A stretch of DNA of 64,000 nucleotides. It comes from Chamaea fasciata (Eukaryota; Chordata; Aves; Passeriformes; Sylviidae). Position numbers and translations under genes: made by a program. The stretch covers positions 2,547,001 through 2,611,000 of the forward strand of contig JARCOQ010000016.1 in assembly GCA_029207755.1 (NCBI GenBank), read 5' to 3'. Under the pieces are notes generated by a model. The model was not told the DNA's origin. It did no database searches and saw nothing but the letters and a program-made list of their open reading frames with translations. Each line of letters begins with the position of its first letter. The stretch's first letter is position 1. Positions 14,312 to 28,018 of this stretch are shown here, piece after piece.

Positions 14312-15040
14312 TTGCAGGAATGGATCCCCAAGCTCATATTGTCAAACACTTTGACAAAATGGCAGATGAAATTCATTGTTGATAAACGTGCAGTGATGCA
14401 CATGGGAGGAAAAACACACTCGGTGATGGTCTCTGAACTAGCTATTAACTCCAAAGATCTCTTTCCTGAGTGGTTTTATAGGACTATCCATTATATTGTC
14501 AATTCAGCAGCAAAGCAAAACTAAAAAAAACCAAAACCCCACGTTAGAATGGGAGCAATTACTAGGAAAAGACTGGAGAATAAACCAGAAAGCATCGCTG
14601 TGCCGCTGTTTGGATCTGTTGTGTGCCCACATTTTAAACACTTCATGCAGTTTTGATATCCTACAGACCTCCCCTTTGCATTTCAAAAAGGGATGACACA
14701 GCTGGGAACAAGCCACCCTCAGGTAAGATGGTCTCATGTAAGATTAAGATCACCTAAAGGGAGGTGCTTCTTCACAGAGCTGCTCTGAGCTGTGGAACTG
14801 TGCCATTCATCGTGGTGGAGATGGGAGGAGCAGGTATGTGAATTCTCAGAGCAGTGAGGTGCATCCATGGAAGAGGTCTGTGTGTGTTTCCTCTGGCTGT
14901 GCAAGGACCTGAGCTGCTGGTCAGTCGCGAGGCACAGCAGGCAGCTGTCACTCCCCGTGGGTGATGTATGAGGCGCTCTGCCCTTGGCACCTAGACACAG
15001 GAACCCGGACCTTTGAATGATCCCATACGATTTGTCTTTT
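14312..15040 (+). mobile_element. Old CR1-clade LINE fragment (end of reverse-transcriptase ORF plus 3' UTR)
   Basis: The translation around 14345-14445 contains KWQMKFIVDKRAVMHMG, followed by a region resembling the 'xxSELA(I/V)xxxERDL' segment. This corresponds to the C-terminal part of CR1-clade reverse transcriptases (typical form KWQMKFNVDKCKVMHxG). Similarity continues at DNA level through about 14510-14680, where a stretch corresponds to 'MVRPHLEYCVQFW'. It goes on into a 3' UTR with the 'GGGAGGTGCTTCTTCACA' segment (about 14759) and, near 14980-15020, the 'GGCACCT..GACACAGGA..C..GGACCTTTG' ending known from old amniote CR1 elements. Frameshifts and stops break the ORF, so it is a dead, ancient copy. 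The 5' end is not defined. The family assignment is from memory. Confidence 0.75.
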
Positions 15041-18000
15041 GTCTCTGTCAAGCCAAAATCCTTGCAAGACTCCTGAGCAGGGTGGACACAGATTATCAGC
15101 AGGAATTCCTAGGAAGAAGTCTCAGGAATGCCATTCATCCAGATTTAAGGAGACTGCGTAGCCTGACATCTGTCAGATACCCTCAGAGCTCAGTACAGAA
15201 GCTTATTCTCCAAATATGACTGCTTTTTAAAAGTTACGAACACAGGGGACTTGGAGCTTAGTGTAATTTGAAGTTTCAGGAAGATACGAATGGTTCCAAG
15301 ACAAATATTTGAAAAGACTGCTCCTTTGGAAGCAAGCTGGCTTGCTGCTTCACCTTTCCATGCTGTGAGCTCTCGGCAGTTACTGGTGGAGCATTAATTT
15401 TTTACTAGGAAATGTAGTGTCTCATCTTTCATTAATAAATTTTCTCAGGAGAAGAGGTGATGGCATTTAACTGTCAGGACAAACAAGGAAAGCCTTGTGG
15501 AAGCTGAAGATTCTGCACATTCACCACCAAAGACACTGCAAGGGCAACTGAGGTCTCAAATCCCTGTAGAGGCGCAGTCAAATTCAAAATATCTTTTTCC
15601 TGAAGGCCTGAACCTTTTCAGAGAACAAAACCAAACCAACAACCATAGCACTCTGCTTGTGAAGGTTCCTCTGGGAGACCCAGCTGTCCTGGCTTTGCAC
15701 TGAAATCTCCAGAAGGAAACCAAACAAACACATCACCTAGTTTGAACTGAAATTGTTGCCTAACTCTCATCTTCCAAACTTTCTACTCTAGAGCCTCAGA
15801 AAAGAGCTCTTATGAACATGGAGAGTTCTGCCCTCACTTCATAGCTGTGTCTGAGCAGTCTGCAGGATGAGATGAGAACAACCCCTGGCCTGGTGGATCA
15901 GGTCATGCTGTCTCCTGGCTGGGAGATATCAGCATCTGATCCAGAGGGAGCCTGTGCTCGTGGTGGGACTGGGGAATGTGAGAGGTCTCTAACACTGCAC
16001 ATTGCCATGGCTGATGCTCTTCAGGTGGGAGAAGAGTCGGTTACAGAAAGGGGAGGACTGATCCTAAAATACTGCTTTGCAAATAGAAGGCCTTGAGACG
16101 TCTGTTTAAGTCTTGATTATATCACAAGTTAGTACAGATATCCTAGACAGAAATCAGATTTTCTGTCTGCTGAGTTAATGACTTTATTTTTAAAACAATG
16201 TTCCTCTTTCAAAAGGGCAGAAGGAGAGTGTTTTTTAAAGCTGTCTTGTATAGTAAGGAAAAACCAAAACCAAACCAGACACTGAAAATCAACTCATTGG
16301 CCAAAGTCAATAATAAACTAGAGGAAAAGGGGTTCTTAGCTTGTAAACCAAGAGAGATTTTCCCACATGACTGTGCAAAGTGTCCTTTGAAAAAATACAC
16401 AGATTTATTCTTAAATGAGAACTTGGGTGACAGCAATAGGAAGAAAAGATGGCAGTGGCTCCAATGCACAAGGGGCTGAGAACAGCACACAGATTATAAT
16501 GAATTTTTCCAAGTTTTTTTTTCTTCACATCTCATTGCAGATAGGTCTGTAAAAGTTCAATGGAACAGCCAGTCTCAGCAAGTACTGAGAGAAAAGTAAA
16601 ATCTTCAGAAAAACGATCTGAGATTTAAAACTGGGGTCTCCATATTTTGATGTCTGTTGGGACTCATTCTTGATAACTGTGCCATGTAAACACTTAATTC
16701 AGGGTTCTTATAACATGATTTTTTTGGCCAAGTGTGTCGCATAGGTGGATACGGTCTTTCATATCAAATGTAGTTAATGTAATTCCTAGAGGCCTTCAAC
16801 GTCGGAGGGAAAAATGCAACTTGCCTGATAAAGTCACGAAAGACTAACAAAAAATGAGTGTGCGAGGAACTTTTTTTACTGTAAAAGAATACCACCTTAG
16901 CTCATTTAGGCTTCTCATTGTTGCAGTTTAGTATTTAATGAAAGGGGGGGAATCTTCCCCCCCAATAATGCTTTAGGGAGTTTTTGATAATCTGTGTTTG
17001 ATCCAGACATAAATGGCACGTTCCAAAAGCACTGTGTGTATTTGAAGCCAAGATTTTATTCCGATCATGGGATTAGCCAGAAAAAAATAAATTAAGGTTG
17101 AAATTTATGTTTCAGACTCTGCACAGTTCATTAAAATGAATCAAAGGAAGAAGAGCCAAGGGAGCCACAGGAGCCACCAAGGACTGCTCTGTCAGGTCAC
17201 TGCTGCGGCGCTCATTTGGCTTGTGCAGTGAAAAGAACCTTCAGAGTTGGAAACTCTGAGTGATAATGGATTTGGGCCACAATTTCTCTTTCTGTGCTCT
17301 TTTCTGATTTATTGACAGCTTTGAGGAGGTGACGTAAGCTGAATCCTGAAGCATCAGGCTTTTTCACTTGTTTTTTCACCCTTGAACAGGAAAGTGGAAG
17401 GGAGAGCATAGGGAAGGGGAGCAGGATGCAGTTTCTCCCCACTGACCAGGGGCCTCACTGTGGGACTGGAGGTCAGAGAAATCCTTGAAGAGCTTGAATG
17501 CAAGACAGGCAGGTGGTTTTGCTTAACTGATTTATAGATGTCTAAGCAAGATTCTTACACAGCTCAATCTCTCTGCATTCTGCAATACCCCTCTGCCTTC
17601 TGAGCATCAGCAGTTGTGCTTTGGCTGAATCCACATGTGAAGCAAAAATCCACAGCTGACTTTGTGCTGGAGAGGGCCAGGAGCACTTCCATAATTTGTT
17701 GGGGAGTTGCAAGGCTGAGGGCAGCAGCAGGGTCTGCAGGAACACCTGTAGACAAATAGTTATTTTATGATACAGGTCACAAAGCTGTTACTGACTTGTA
17801 CAAAGGGATCGGCACATTTATTTAACATTTATCCTTTCTAGGCTGCTGTGTTCCAGCACTGTGTAGCCAGAAGGTGAATTTTTGTTCTGCTTGGTCTGGT
17901 TTCACTGCCTTAAAGCAATCTCCAGGAGTCAGAATTTGGAGTTGGTCCCTTGCCCACCCAGTGGCTTCAGGAGGCATCAGACCAGTGAAACCCCTGAACT

Positions 18001-19554
18001 CTGCTGTGCCTTTTGCAGCTCTTTACCACTGACTGCCTCTTCTGCCTCAGCCCCGGGCAGAGATGGCACCACCTCTGTCCTTCTGCAGGCAAACAGGAAG
18101 GGTCTGTGCTGGATTTTGTGATGCAGGAGTGGAGGTAACCACATAAGCTTTGCTGAGATAAGGCAGACAGACTGCCCTGAAAAATTCTGGTTCGTTGTAA
18201 ATCTCTTCCCAATAGCTCTCTTATGCATTATTTTTAGTATAATTTAGTGTGTTTGCCCATCAGACAATAAAATGATGACTTGCTATAGCTAAAACATGTA
18301 TTAAAAAAAAAACCAACAACCCCAACGTTTTATCTAAATCAGTCAGATGTAGTCCTAAAAGAGAAAGCATTCATTGCTAAAAAATGTACTTCACCAATGC
18401 ATAATTCAGGAAAAGTCATCTGTGCATGTGTACTTCACCTACTTAGGCTGAAATTAGGACTTCCAAATGTGTCTCCTGGGGCCAGCCTGCCCTGCCCGTG
18501 CTCAGCTGTCTCAGAGCAGCACCACTGGCTGTCCCCAGTGCCACCACTGTCCTTTATTTCCTGCTGCCAGCCGGGAGCACTGTGTGAACACAGTACTGGG
18601 AACGGACCAGTTGGCTCTGATTTTCCAAGCTGCGTGGGGTGTTTAAACCAGCAGTGGAGGACTTGAAGGAGGGAGGGATTGAAAACTGATTTAAAGTATT
18701 TGAGTTGTAATTACAACTTTTTTTTTTTCTTTTTTTTCCCCTCATCTTCACTGCTTGGTTGTTCCACTCTTTCATTGTCTCATGACTCCATGGCTGCATT
18801 GCTGAAGGGTCTGTAGCTGTGTGGTTTTGTGGCCCTTTGAAGACGTAATTCAGACTGATTTGTAAATATCCTCACCCTCTCTGTATCTTCTAGCCCCTGA
18901 GTGGGATTTCTTTGCTGATTGTACCTTTTCCCCACTCTTCATGCATTCTCTGTTCACTTATGATATGCTTTTTCTTGGAGAGATTATTCATCTAGACTTG
19001 GAGCTCTCCATTTTTTTTTTCTCCTTGAATTTGACAAAATCTCTTGGGAAATTCACCATCCTGAATTCAAGAATTTCCAGGCTGTCATGTACCCATGGAC
19101 CCTAAACATTGGCCCAGATGGTTTCTAGGTTCTTTAATATAGCCAAGTTTGTCCTTCAGGTTTGGTTTTGATTATCCTCCCATTTAATTCAAACAGAATC
19201 ACCTTCTTTCTACTCAATACCAATTTATTGTTCACGGTCACATCTGTCACACCCTCATTGCGTACAAGACTGAGTCTAGAATAGCAAAATCTCTTCATGG
19301 TTCAGTGTCTTAGCATCTTGGACTTCATTCCTCTCATTAATAAAGTCCACACTTCTCAGGGGGAAAAAGAGGATGACAAGGGTCCAGATTTACAAAGTGG
19401 TGGGAAGTTTATCCGGGGGCCTGGCGCTGAGAAAAGATAATTTAATTCTGTTGCAAGAAATGCCGAGGAATTCATTGAGGTGGTTCATGGTTGGAAATAG
19501 TTGTGCTATAGTTATGAAACATGAGGAAGAGTCGTGTTTGTGAGGAACGTGAAG
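15041..19554. other. Intergenic DNA, no gene recognised
   Basis: No supported gene is present. The only local structure I note is the G7/C7 palindrome at 16944-16963, listed separately. Open frames are short and appear random. Confidence 0.55.
16944..16963. repeat. 20-bp palindrome, G7-AA-TC-TT-C7
   Basis: Seven G, then AATCTT, then seven C form a 9-bp perfect stem with a 2-nt centre. The homopolymer arms make it a probable hairpin or slippage hot spot. It contains a GGGAATC-type half-site reminiscent of NF-kB motifs but does not fit the full consensus. No function is claimed. Confidence 0.8.
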
Positions 19555-19690
19555 AGTGAGGAAGAGTTTGAGAAAAGGCTGGATGTGGCACTCGGTGCTG
19601 TGGCCTAGCTGATAAGGTGGTGTTAGGTCACAGGTTGGATTCAAAGATCTCAGAGGTCTTTTCTAAGCTAGGTAATTCTGTCATTCTGGG
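19555..19690 (+). mobile_element. CR1 LINE 3' end
   Basis: The stretch reads like a diverged CR1 3' terminus. In order it shows 'GAAAAGGCTGGATGTGGCAC', 'GTGCTGTGGCCTAG', 'GGTGGTGTTAGGTCA', 'TTGGATTCAAAGATCTC', 'AGAGGTCTTTTCTAAGC', and an ending 'AATTCTGTCATTCTG' that corresponds to the terminal ATTCTRTG repeat. It is 5'-truncated, as most avian CR1 copies are. The left boundary is approximate. Confidence 0.85.
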
Positions 19691-19694
19691 CAGA

Positions 19695-19754
19695 CCGACT
19701 TGGATCTGGCGGTGGGAATCATTGGCACATTTGAGTCTGCCAAGTCCAAGTCGG
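19695..19754. repeat. Inverted repeat, 15-bp arms, directly after a CR1 3' end
   Basis: The left arm (19695-19709, starting CCGACTTGGA) and the right arm (19740-19754, ending TCCAAGTCGG) are reverse complements at 13 of 15 positions, separated by 30 nt. The left arm starts only 5 nt after the CR1 end. It could be a chance hairpin or a terminal inverted repeat remnant. No transposase or target-site duplication is visible. Confidence 0.8.
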
Positions 19755-22700
19755 ATCAGGGACTCAGCGGGGGCTGCTGAGCTGTGGAGCGGCTCTGTGC
19801 AGCAGGGTCACTGCTGCCACTGCTGGCCACAGTGCAAAGCCTGCCTTCCAAAAGTGCTCAGCATCGGGCTGCACTGGTCATTACTTACACGCACTGCACA
19901 AGTTAATGGTTTTAATAATTGCATTAACTATGTTACTAACTGCTTCTGTCACAGCAGTGTTCACAGACCATTTTTCTGGATGCGATGTGGTGAGGAGAGG
20001 CTTGACTGGGGCTGTGGGTGCTGTGCTGGCAGCAGCAGCTCCACTCCCAGGTGCCTGCCCACGTGTGAGAGCAGCTCCCCAGCACGGCTGGCAGGGCCTT
20101 GTTGCAGAGATTGTGGCACAGACATCTTTTGGATAGATGGCAGTTGCTGTATCATCATCATTGTACCTTCCAAATAACTGGAAGATAAAACATATTCCCT
20201 CTCAGTGCATTTCTGTCCTAAAAATGCCTACTTGAAATCTGAAACTCAGAAGAAGTTTAGCTGTGGGCTCACCATTTGATTCCTGTCTAAAACAGAATGG
20301 AGAAACTGGCTGCAGTCATTCTTCTCCCTTGATCTTGGTAATCTGAACTGAGGTTAATTTGTCAGCAATACAAGCAGGGGAAATGCAGTGGGCCTGATCT
20401 GCATGAATGGAAGCAGAAGAAAATGCCTTGTGATTTAAATTAATATTGATCCCACTAATAGGAATCAGAGGACCAAAATAAATTACATAAATGGAGTAAT
20501 CAAGACGAAAAATTTCCAAAGTGTAACCTTGTGGTAATGGAGCTGATTTTTCTGCTGTCAGGTAAAGACACAGAGAAGGATAACACACCATTTGTTTGGA
20601 AAGATAGTGGGCACTGGTGTCTCCTGCTCTGACTGCCCAGAACTGCTGAGATAGGAAATTATTTCTGACGTCCCGAGATGGAATTGAAAAAACCCATTTT
20701 TTTCCTGTTTCTCCTGACTCTCTGTGAAAATACCCAAAAGCCTGAGGCTGCCAACACGTTTTCTGATTGATAGCCCTATTTCCCTTCATGCGGGGACTAT
20801 GCCCCGCTGGCAGGTGTAAGTAACCTTTGCTGGCAGGAGCTCAGGTGATGCTGCAGGCAGTGCCTGGGAGCTCTGTGCTCCTGCAGAGCAGCAGTGCAGG
20901 TGTCAGGCAAACAGGTGGGGATGAATGGGAGCTGGGGGCAAGGGAATCAGTTCAAAGCGTCCTGGCAACAGCCAGAGCAGGTAACATTTTAAATGCTGCT
21001 CCTCCCGTACTCCTCCATCAGCCCTTGCTCAACAGATGTTGCTCAACCTGTAACTCCAGTTGCTGAGCGCTGAGCTTCAGCGCACTGGGGAGGAAGGAAA
21101 GGGAATGATTGTGGGGAGCACATTCTGGGCACCCTGGCCTGATACAGATCTTCTCACAAGGACCTCATGGACATGTTTGGCCTCATGGCGTTCTGCAGGT
21201 AGCAGAGAACAGCAGTGTCTGTCGTGGGATTTGTGCAGGATGGTTTGTGAGCACCTTTGATCTCTGTGGGCAGCCTCCTACAGAAACAGGGCACTGTCCC
21301 TGCTCCTTGTAGGCAGCGCAGAGGAGACAGCTGGTTGGGTCTCTGTTTGCCACGTGCTGTCTGCTTTGGGAGGAGTAGTTCAGGAGACTTTTCTTGCTGA
21401 GGAATTGATAGACAGAGTGGGACTCGGGTGTCAGCTCGGGGAACAAAGTCGTGGTAGAAACCCTCCGTCCCACCCATGCTCACCCCCGAGTTCTAACACA
21501 GCCAGGCACCAGCAGCACCTGGCATATATTCCATGTATCTCAGAGTGGGTCTGGCAAGCCCAGGATTCAAAACAGCAATGGTGCCTGAGGGGTGCTTATT
21601 TCAAACTGCTCAAAACCTGCTTGGAGATGTTCTGTCCCTTCTCCAGCTCCCCAGATCGAGAATTTGTTTCCACTCCTGACATTGCTCTGTCCCCTGGAGT
21701 TCAGATGTTCACTGCAGGGCGTTCAGTGACGTACACATCTTGTGTATATCACTGGGGTTTCCCTAAGAACGAATTGGGAATATCTGCATCTCCACCAGTT
21801 GGATCTGTGCCCTTCCTTACTGAAATGTTCTATCACCTGCTCCCACTGCTTTTACCCCGACAGAAACCGTGGTGAGAAACTTTCAGAAAGAGACTGTGGT
21901 AAGAAAAAGATTTTAAGCAAAGTTTGACATTCACTTAGCTTGCTTCTGGAGACTTTGAAACAGCTCAGGGAATTTGGATGCGTCATTTTCATTCTTTCCA
22001 GTCCTGTTCAATTATTATTATATAGACTTTATTTAAATGTCTCAGACTGCATCAAACATTGCTATTACTGAATGTGGAACTGTGCTGGATTGTTGTGTCA
22101 AATGTATTACACACTGCTTCTTGTTTTTGAAGTTTAACATTTTTCTTGACATTTTTTTGACATTATAACTGTAGTCATTCAAACTCATGTTATATTAGTA
22201 CTTTCTTGCATATTTAATACATTCCAGTTCTATCTCTGCGGCAGTTGCCAAAGTTTTCAGACAAAGCCTTAAAAAAGATATAGTAAGTGTAAATCTTCAT
22301 TAAAAAGTTTTAAGGAGATTATTCCAGCGGTTTTCCCTCGGTGATGGTTTCTGTGGGTTTGGTGGAGAGCTCATGTGCTGTGGTGCTCTAGGATGCTGCA
22401 CACACAAATTCAAGGGACATAAAAGAAAGACTGAGACAGTGAATCTATAGAACAATACGGCTTCATAGTGGCTGGCAAGCTGCGTTATCCCAAATACTCA
22501 GGAAATAACCTTTCCTATCCATTAACTGTGTTGTTACCAGGAGAATGTTTGCTATCAAAAAGAAATAAAACCAGTCAGTATGGACATTGTAGAAATGTTA
22601 GCTGGGTGTCAGGGAGTGAAGAGCAGAGCGTGCATGTGTGAGCAGAGGATTTTTTGCTGAATTGAAGGTTAGGCTTCTCTCAGTTCTATCCCATTGTTGT

Positions 22701-25700
22701 GCATTCTGCACGAGCCTGCCTTGTGTTTACACGAGCCCACCCAGGGAATGCTGCACCAGGGATGCTCATTAGCACGCTGAGCAGCACCTTCTCCTGGCTC
22801 ATGGCCCTCGTTATGTGAGGCTGCTAATGGGAGAAGCTGAACGCAGGGAGAGTTTCATGCCTGAATTTTGAGCTGTAGCAAAGAAGTGCCAGTGGTCTGA
22901 GGCATCATTTTCCAGCTGAGTTCTGCTTGACTGAGCGCGGGACTGGCCAAAGCCTCCTTTTACACTCCCATCTCTGGTTAAAGGAAGCCTGGCCTGCACT
23001 CCCTGCCTTGTAACTGCGTGTTTGCTGACCACTGTGTTTCCTGGGATGGCAGGGCTAAAGCAGGGTAGTGGGAGGTCAGCACAAAGCCGCAGGAAAACTG
23101 TGCAAAAAGCAAATGTAGACAAAGTACCAGGGGAAGGAGGCATGAAGGAGACCAGGGTGCCGTGGTGGGGAAGAGGGAATGCAGGGATGGAGCAGCTGGG
23201 AGAAACCGGAGGATGGCCACTGTTGGGAGACAGCGACTGGACAGCTGGTTAGGGTCTGAAGACTTTGTAGAGGTACAGACAGGCCTGAGGGATAGCGAAG
23301 GGATGGAGAAAGTATAAAGGGCAAGAAGCAATAAGTCCTATGAAAATCTTTATAGAAATATTTGAATCTCTTCTATAGGAATCTCTGTGAAAGTCTGTAT
23401 TTGCTATAACAATAAAATATTCATCCTGAGGCCAATCATAATGTTTTACGGAAAAATAAGCTCACACTGATTTAATTTCTTCTTCATGCTTCTCAAGGGA
23501 AACTATTCCTTGGTAAATTTTCTGAACAGGTTTAGAGCTGGACTAGAGTTTCTCAATAGTAGGTATTAAAGTTATTGCTAAAATTCAGAATCAATTAGTG
23601 AGAATGGTGTTAGCTCACTGAACTTCGGAAAAGCAAAAAGAGAGCACAGATAGAAACATCCCTTGCTGTCCTTTTCACTGAGTTTGTGTCTTTTACATCG
23701 TGAAGCTGAAAGGCCAAAGCAGCACTGGGGAAATATATTGATGAAGGAGAAAGTCCTTCTTCCCTCCTAAATTAAAGATAATGAACAATTTAAACTCACA
23801 GTTGATTGTTAGAGAACCAAAGCCAGACTCATGAACTTTCCAAATGTACTGAAGTTCTCTGAAGGCTGCATCAGGGAACTGGCAATGGCTTCGTGTGTAA
23901 TTGCTCTGCTGGATTATTTGGTCTATTTTTCTTCTTTCGTGTCTGACTCTGGCAGAAGGACCTATTTTCGCTTTTTTGTGAGCATGCTCCTATGGCTCAG
24001 CAACCGTTTCAGAGCCCCAGGCAGCACACACAGTCAGTGCTGGCACTGAGGGGCACTGGGGCAGTGTCAGCAGGACCCTGCAGAGGTTTGTCCCTGTGTG
24101 GAGAACGGCCCCATCCCACGACTGCAGTGAGAGAGCCCTTGCTGCAATTTCTCCCTGCCTCCCACGGCAAGGGTGGGAAGCTTTTGCAGGCTTTAGCCCT
24201 GCAGCCAGCCAGGCTGCTGCACAGCTCTGTGGCCCAGCTGCTCACAAGGAAAACTCTCTCACCACCAAACTCTCACCAGTGACTGTCCTCAGACGGATGG
24301 CAACAGGGAAAACCCTTGGTGGTCTTGTGAGCCCCAGGTGATGTGTTAAGGGATCCCAGAGACAATTTAGGTATCCGATGGGACTCTAACAAGGGTTGGA
24401 AAATGCTCCAGACCCAGGGAACTCTCTTGTTCTGAGCCATTCTTTAGCTCACATGAGTTCTCTAAAAAAAATAATCTTTTAGCAGAAAGGTTATCCCTGA
24501 CATGCAGTGGAGCTGGATTCAGCAGGTTCAGATTTACTGACTTGAGTTCACAGTGCCAGCTTTTGCTGGAGGACAAAATTGTGTGTTTTTAAATAAAGTT
24601 CTTGTGCAAATGCAGTTTAGAAGACCTTTAAATAAACAATATCTTCTGTTTCATCCATGCATATAAATTTACATTCATCTGCAGCTATGTTACAAATGCT
24701 GCTTTTTGCCTTAAATACCGAGTTTGATGAAAACAGTATTTTGTGCCAAACTGGTTATAATGATCGTGTAATTGAGGAAATATACGAGACATTAAAACTC
24801 TGTGACATCTCCTTCCCATGCTAAAGACTGTAAGAGGGATTGATGGGACCAATAAATCCTTTCCCGTAGGGAAGAATGTAGAAAAACCAGGAAGCAGTAC
24901 AAAATATAGCCCACCTGGTAGTTTTATGGCCCTATCTGAACGCTGTAATCATTTTAAAGAGGTGTTGATTAGTACCAGCAACAGGAGTTGACTTGGCAGC
25001 ATCAGCAGCATCAATTTCAACAGCAGCACTGGAGGTCCTTTAGTTCCCATTTTGTGGCTTGGATGCAAATGATTCATCCAGTCGGCAGGTGCTGTTCAAT
25101 CCACACCAAATTTATGGAGCTAACAGATGAAGGAATGCAGAATTTGCACTTAGAGAAATAATTGAATGCCTCAAATGTCACTAAAATTCATTAATTTGAA
25201 AAGACATTTTACAGTACAGACAGAAAGCAGACAGCAAAGATACAGGCCCAGCTCTTCAGGAGAGTGAACGTGGCCAAGCCAGTTTATCCTAACTGGGAGT
25301 CTGGCATGGAGATGGTTCTTTCCCTTTTATCACGAGTTTCTGTGGTTTCCATATCTTGAACCTCATCCTGCTAAAACCCAGTCAAGCAGCAGTGGCTGGC
25401 TCCAGCCAGATCATCAGGATTCATCTGGCTGAGCCTGAAGGAGGACAGGAAAACCATTGCAACCCGGAGAACTGGGAACACCTTTCCAGAGCTGCAGAAA
25501 CGCTCTTCATGGACCTGAAAACCAGAGTGATGATGCCATCAGCAACAAGCACCAGTGATCATGTTTTGCAAGCAGTTCTGTCTTTCCATTCAAATCTTGA
25601 TGTTGGGGATGATGTGTTTCAGTTTTTTCCTGCCTGTGCTGTCTGAGGCACACGATTCGAATGAGGACTGGAAGTCCACAAGCAGCAGAGGGTGGAGTGT

Positions 25701-27784
25701 TGTTGATCCAAGGTTCCACACAGACTCCGACAGGTGTTTCACTTTCCTGCTGGTAAAGGGCTGGCAGATGCACGGCGCTGAGACTCGTTTCCAGAGTTCT
25801 GACATTCTGGCTGCCCAGCAAAGTTCTTTAAGATGTCACTTCCATCATGTGTCAAAAGTAAACTGGGGCCATCTCTGAACAGTCAGTGCGGAATTCAGAG
25901 GGCTTGGCAGGATTTGCAGCAACCCTCACCTGGGATCGGCTGGGCTGAACCAGCCCCATTTTCAGCCGCAGCAGGGGCAATGAGAGAGCTGCTGCTCTGC
26001 CAGTGTGCACGGGCACAGTGAAATCCACTTATCCACAGAGTATAAAACACGCATTTTTCTCCTCAAAGCCCTTTGACACTCCAGCAATGTTGTACCATAA
26101 AACAACTTTTGGCGTACCTATTAGCCTGGCACTTTCTTCTTGCACTCTTTTTCTGTGGAATCACTTTCTGCAGAATTTGATGACAAACTGGACTTAGATC
26201 AGCAAAGCCTTGAGCGAGCTGGCCATTGATCTTGTGGCAGAATATATTGCTCTGCTGTTCCTGGTGGTTCAGTTCCTATCAACATTTCTTTGCTTCGTTT
26301 CCTCGTTAAAAAAAGAAGGGTGGCAAGTACCTACTGTGCTCATTATCTTTTCTACACCCCAATTTTTTTTCCTGCTAATTTCCTGATATTTTAATTTCTT
26401 TCTTTCTTATTTTGGTGCATTTTCCTTTAAGGCATTGTAATTAATGAACTGTACTAATTTCCTTCGAGACAACATTCTTAATTGCTATAATTCTCACTTA
26501 TGTCTTTTAGGCATCCCTGCTGGCATTGATTCATTTCAATTTGCATTCCCAAATGCTGTAACTATAAATACCCAATACATGTAGGAGCCGGTCTCTTGTC
26601 CTCTGAACGCTATACAGGTTTTTCTTTGCCTTTTTTTTTTTTTTGTAGCAAAACTAAATGGTGACTTACGGCGTAGCCTTATTTTAAAAGCTGGCAAGTG
26701 TGCCTTTATCATGATTGTGCTTTGGGTTGGTGGCAAAGTTCCAGGGTGATGTGTTCCACTGTGCCACACCTGCCATTTTGGAATTATTTTGAGAATTACA
26801 ACCTTTAGGGGGTTTTTAATACCAAATTGTCCAAACAAATGGGTTTTCCAGGGATAGAAGTGACAAGTTATGAATAGGACTTGCAAATCTAGAAAAAAAA
26901 CCCCAACATGTGTTGGTGACACAAGATTTCTTTATATAGAAGAAGTGTGAATGAAATCATCTGAAGCTGAAGGTCTCCATCCTGAAGAAGGCAGCAGGAA
27001 CCGCAGGACCAGGCCATTATACAGAAACATTTTACCTCTGCACTCACGCCAGTGCCAGGGATGATCCTGCCCCAGGTCAGGGCTCTCCTGCCACTGCCCC
27101 CACCTCATCTTGGTTTTGAACGAAACAGCTTTGAGTAGATATTTTGCCACTTTCAACTCATTTCTTACAGGCCACCAGAAAAGACACGAGGGAAAAGAGG
27201 GTTTAGTCTGAGCTGTAAATAAAATGGAGCAAAGTGAAGCAACTCTGTGTCCTGCTCCCAAACTCTGCCTCACTCGGACCTCCAGGTTTCTCCTTTGACT
27301 TTTCTCTCTGGTACAGTTACTTCTTGCAGGCACAGGACTTCAAAATGAGATGAAAATCACTTGGTTACACTTTAGAATGAGTGTATCAAGATTGCTCCAA
27401 ATACAGTAAAAATATCCTCTGCAGGGAAGTCCTATTTATAGATCAAAGAAACGCACCAAATAATCCACTATTTTGTTAGGATCCCTACAAATGCATTCCC
27501 ATGGAAGGGAATGTGAAACGTGGCTCTGCAATCAGCAGTTGAAGCAGTTGCAGTTTCTGTATTGATGACTGAGAGTTGCAATGGGCAAAGATGGCTGGAT
27601 TGCAGGAAAATGTGAAAGGAATTGTCTTGTCACCCATAAAGATGATTAATCAATGAGTTATGACAAGAATTAAAAGCCCAACACGCTAAAATAATACCAA
27701 TACTGGTGATTTAAACTGCTTTCATAGATTATTTCTGTTCAAATTTGTGTCCAGTGCAGATCATTTACGAACAGGCGACGGGCG
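19755..27784. other. Intergenic DNA, no gene recognised
   Basis: No gene is supported. Frames of 157 codons (minus, 20316-20789) and 173 codons (plus, 21354-21875) were inspected. Neither shows a recognisable domain, repeated motif, signal peptide or splice pattern. No clear transposon end was recognised. Confidence 0.5.
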
Positions 27785-28018
27785 GCACACAGAGCAGGAG
27801 GAGGCAGAAAGGAGAGAGATCCTGCAGGGAAGGGGTGGCCAGGCCCTGGACTGGGTTGCTCAGAAGGCAGTGGGGTCACCATCCTTGGAAGTGTTCAAGG
27901 AGTGACTCAGTGTGGCATTTGGGGCTACAGTTCGGTTGATGTGGTGATGTTTTATCAAAGGCTGGACTCAAGGATCTTGGAGGTCTTTTCCAACCTTAAT
28001 GGCTCTATGGTTCCGTGA
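27785..28018 (+). mobile_element. CR1 LINE 3' end
   Basis: A well-preserved CR1 3' segment contains 'CTGGACTGGGTTGCTCAGA', 'GGGGTCACCATCCTTGGAAG', 'TGTTCAAGGAGTGACTCA', 'AAAGGCTGGACTCAAGGATC', 'TTGGAGGTCTTTTCCAACC' and the ending 'GGCTCTATGGTTCCGTGATT', a degraded ATTCTRTG tail. It is 5'-truncated with no ORF. The left edge is approximate. Confidence 0.92.

Noticed and set aside
20316..20789. Minus-strand frame of 157 codons
   Set aside because: No recognised domain or homology. Length is within what chance gives in 64 kb searched in six frames.
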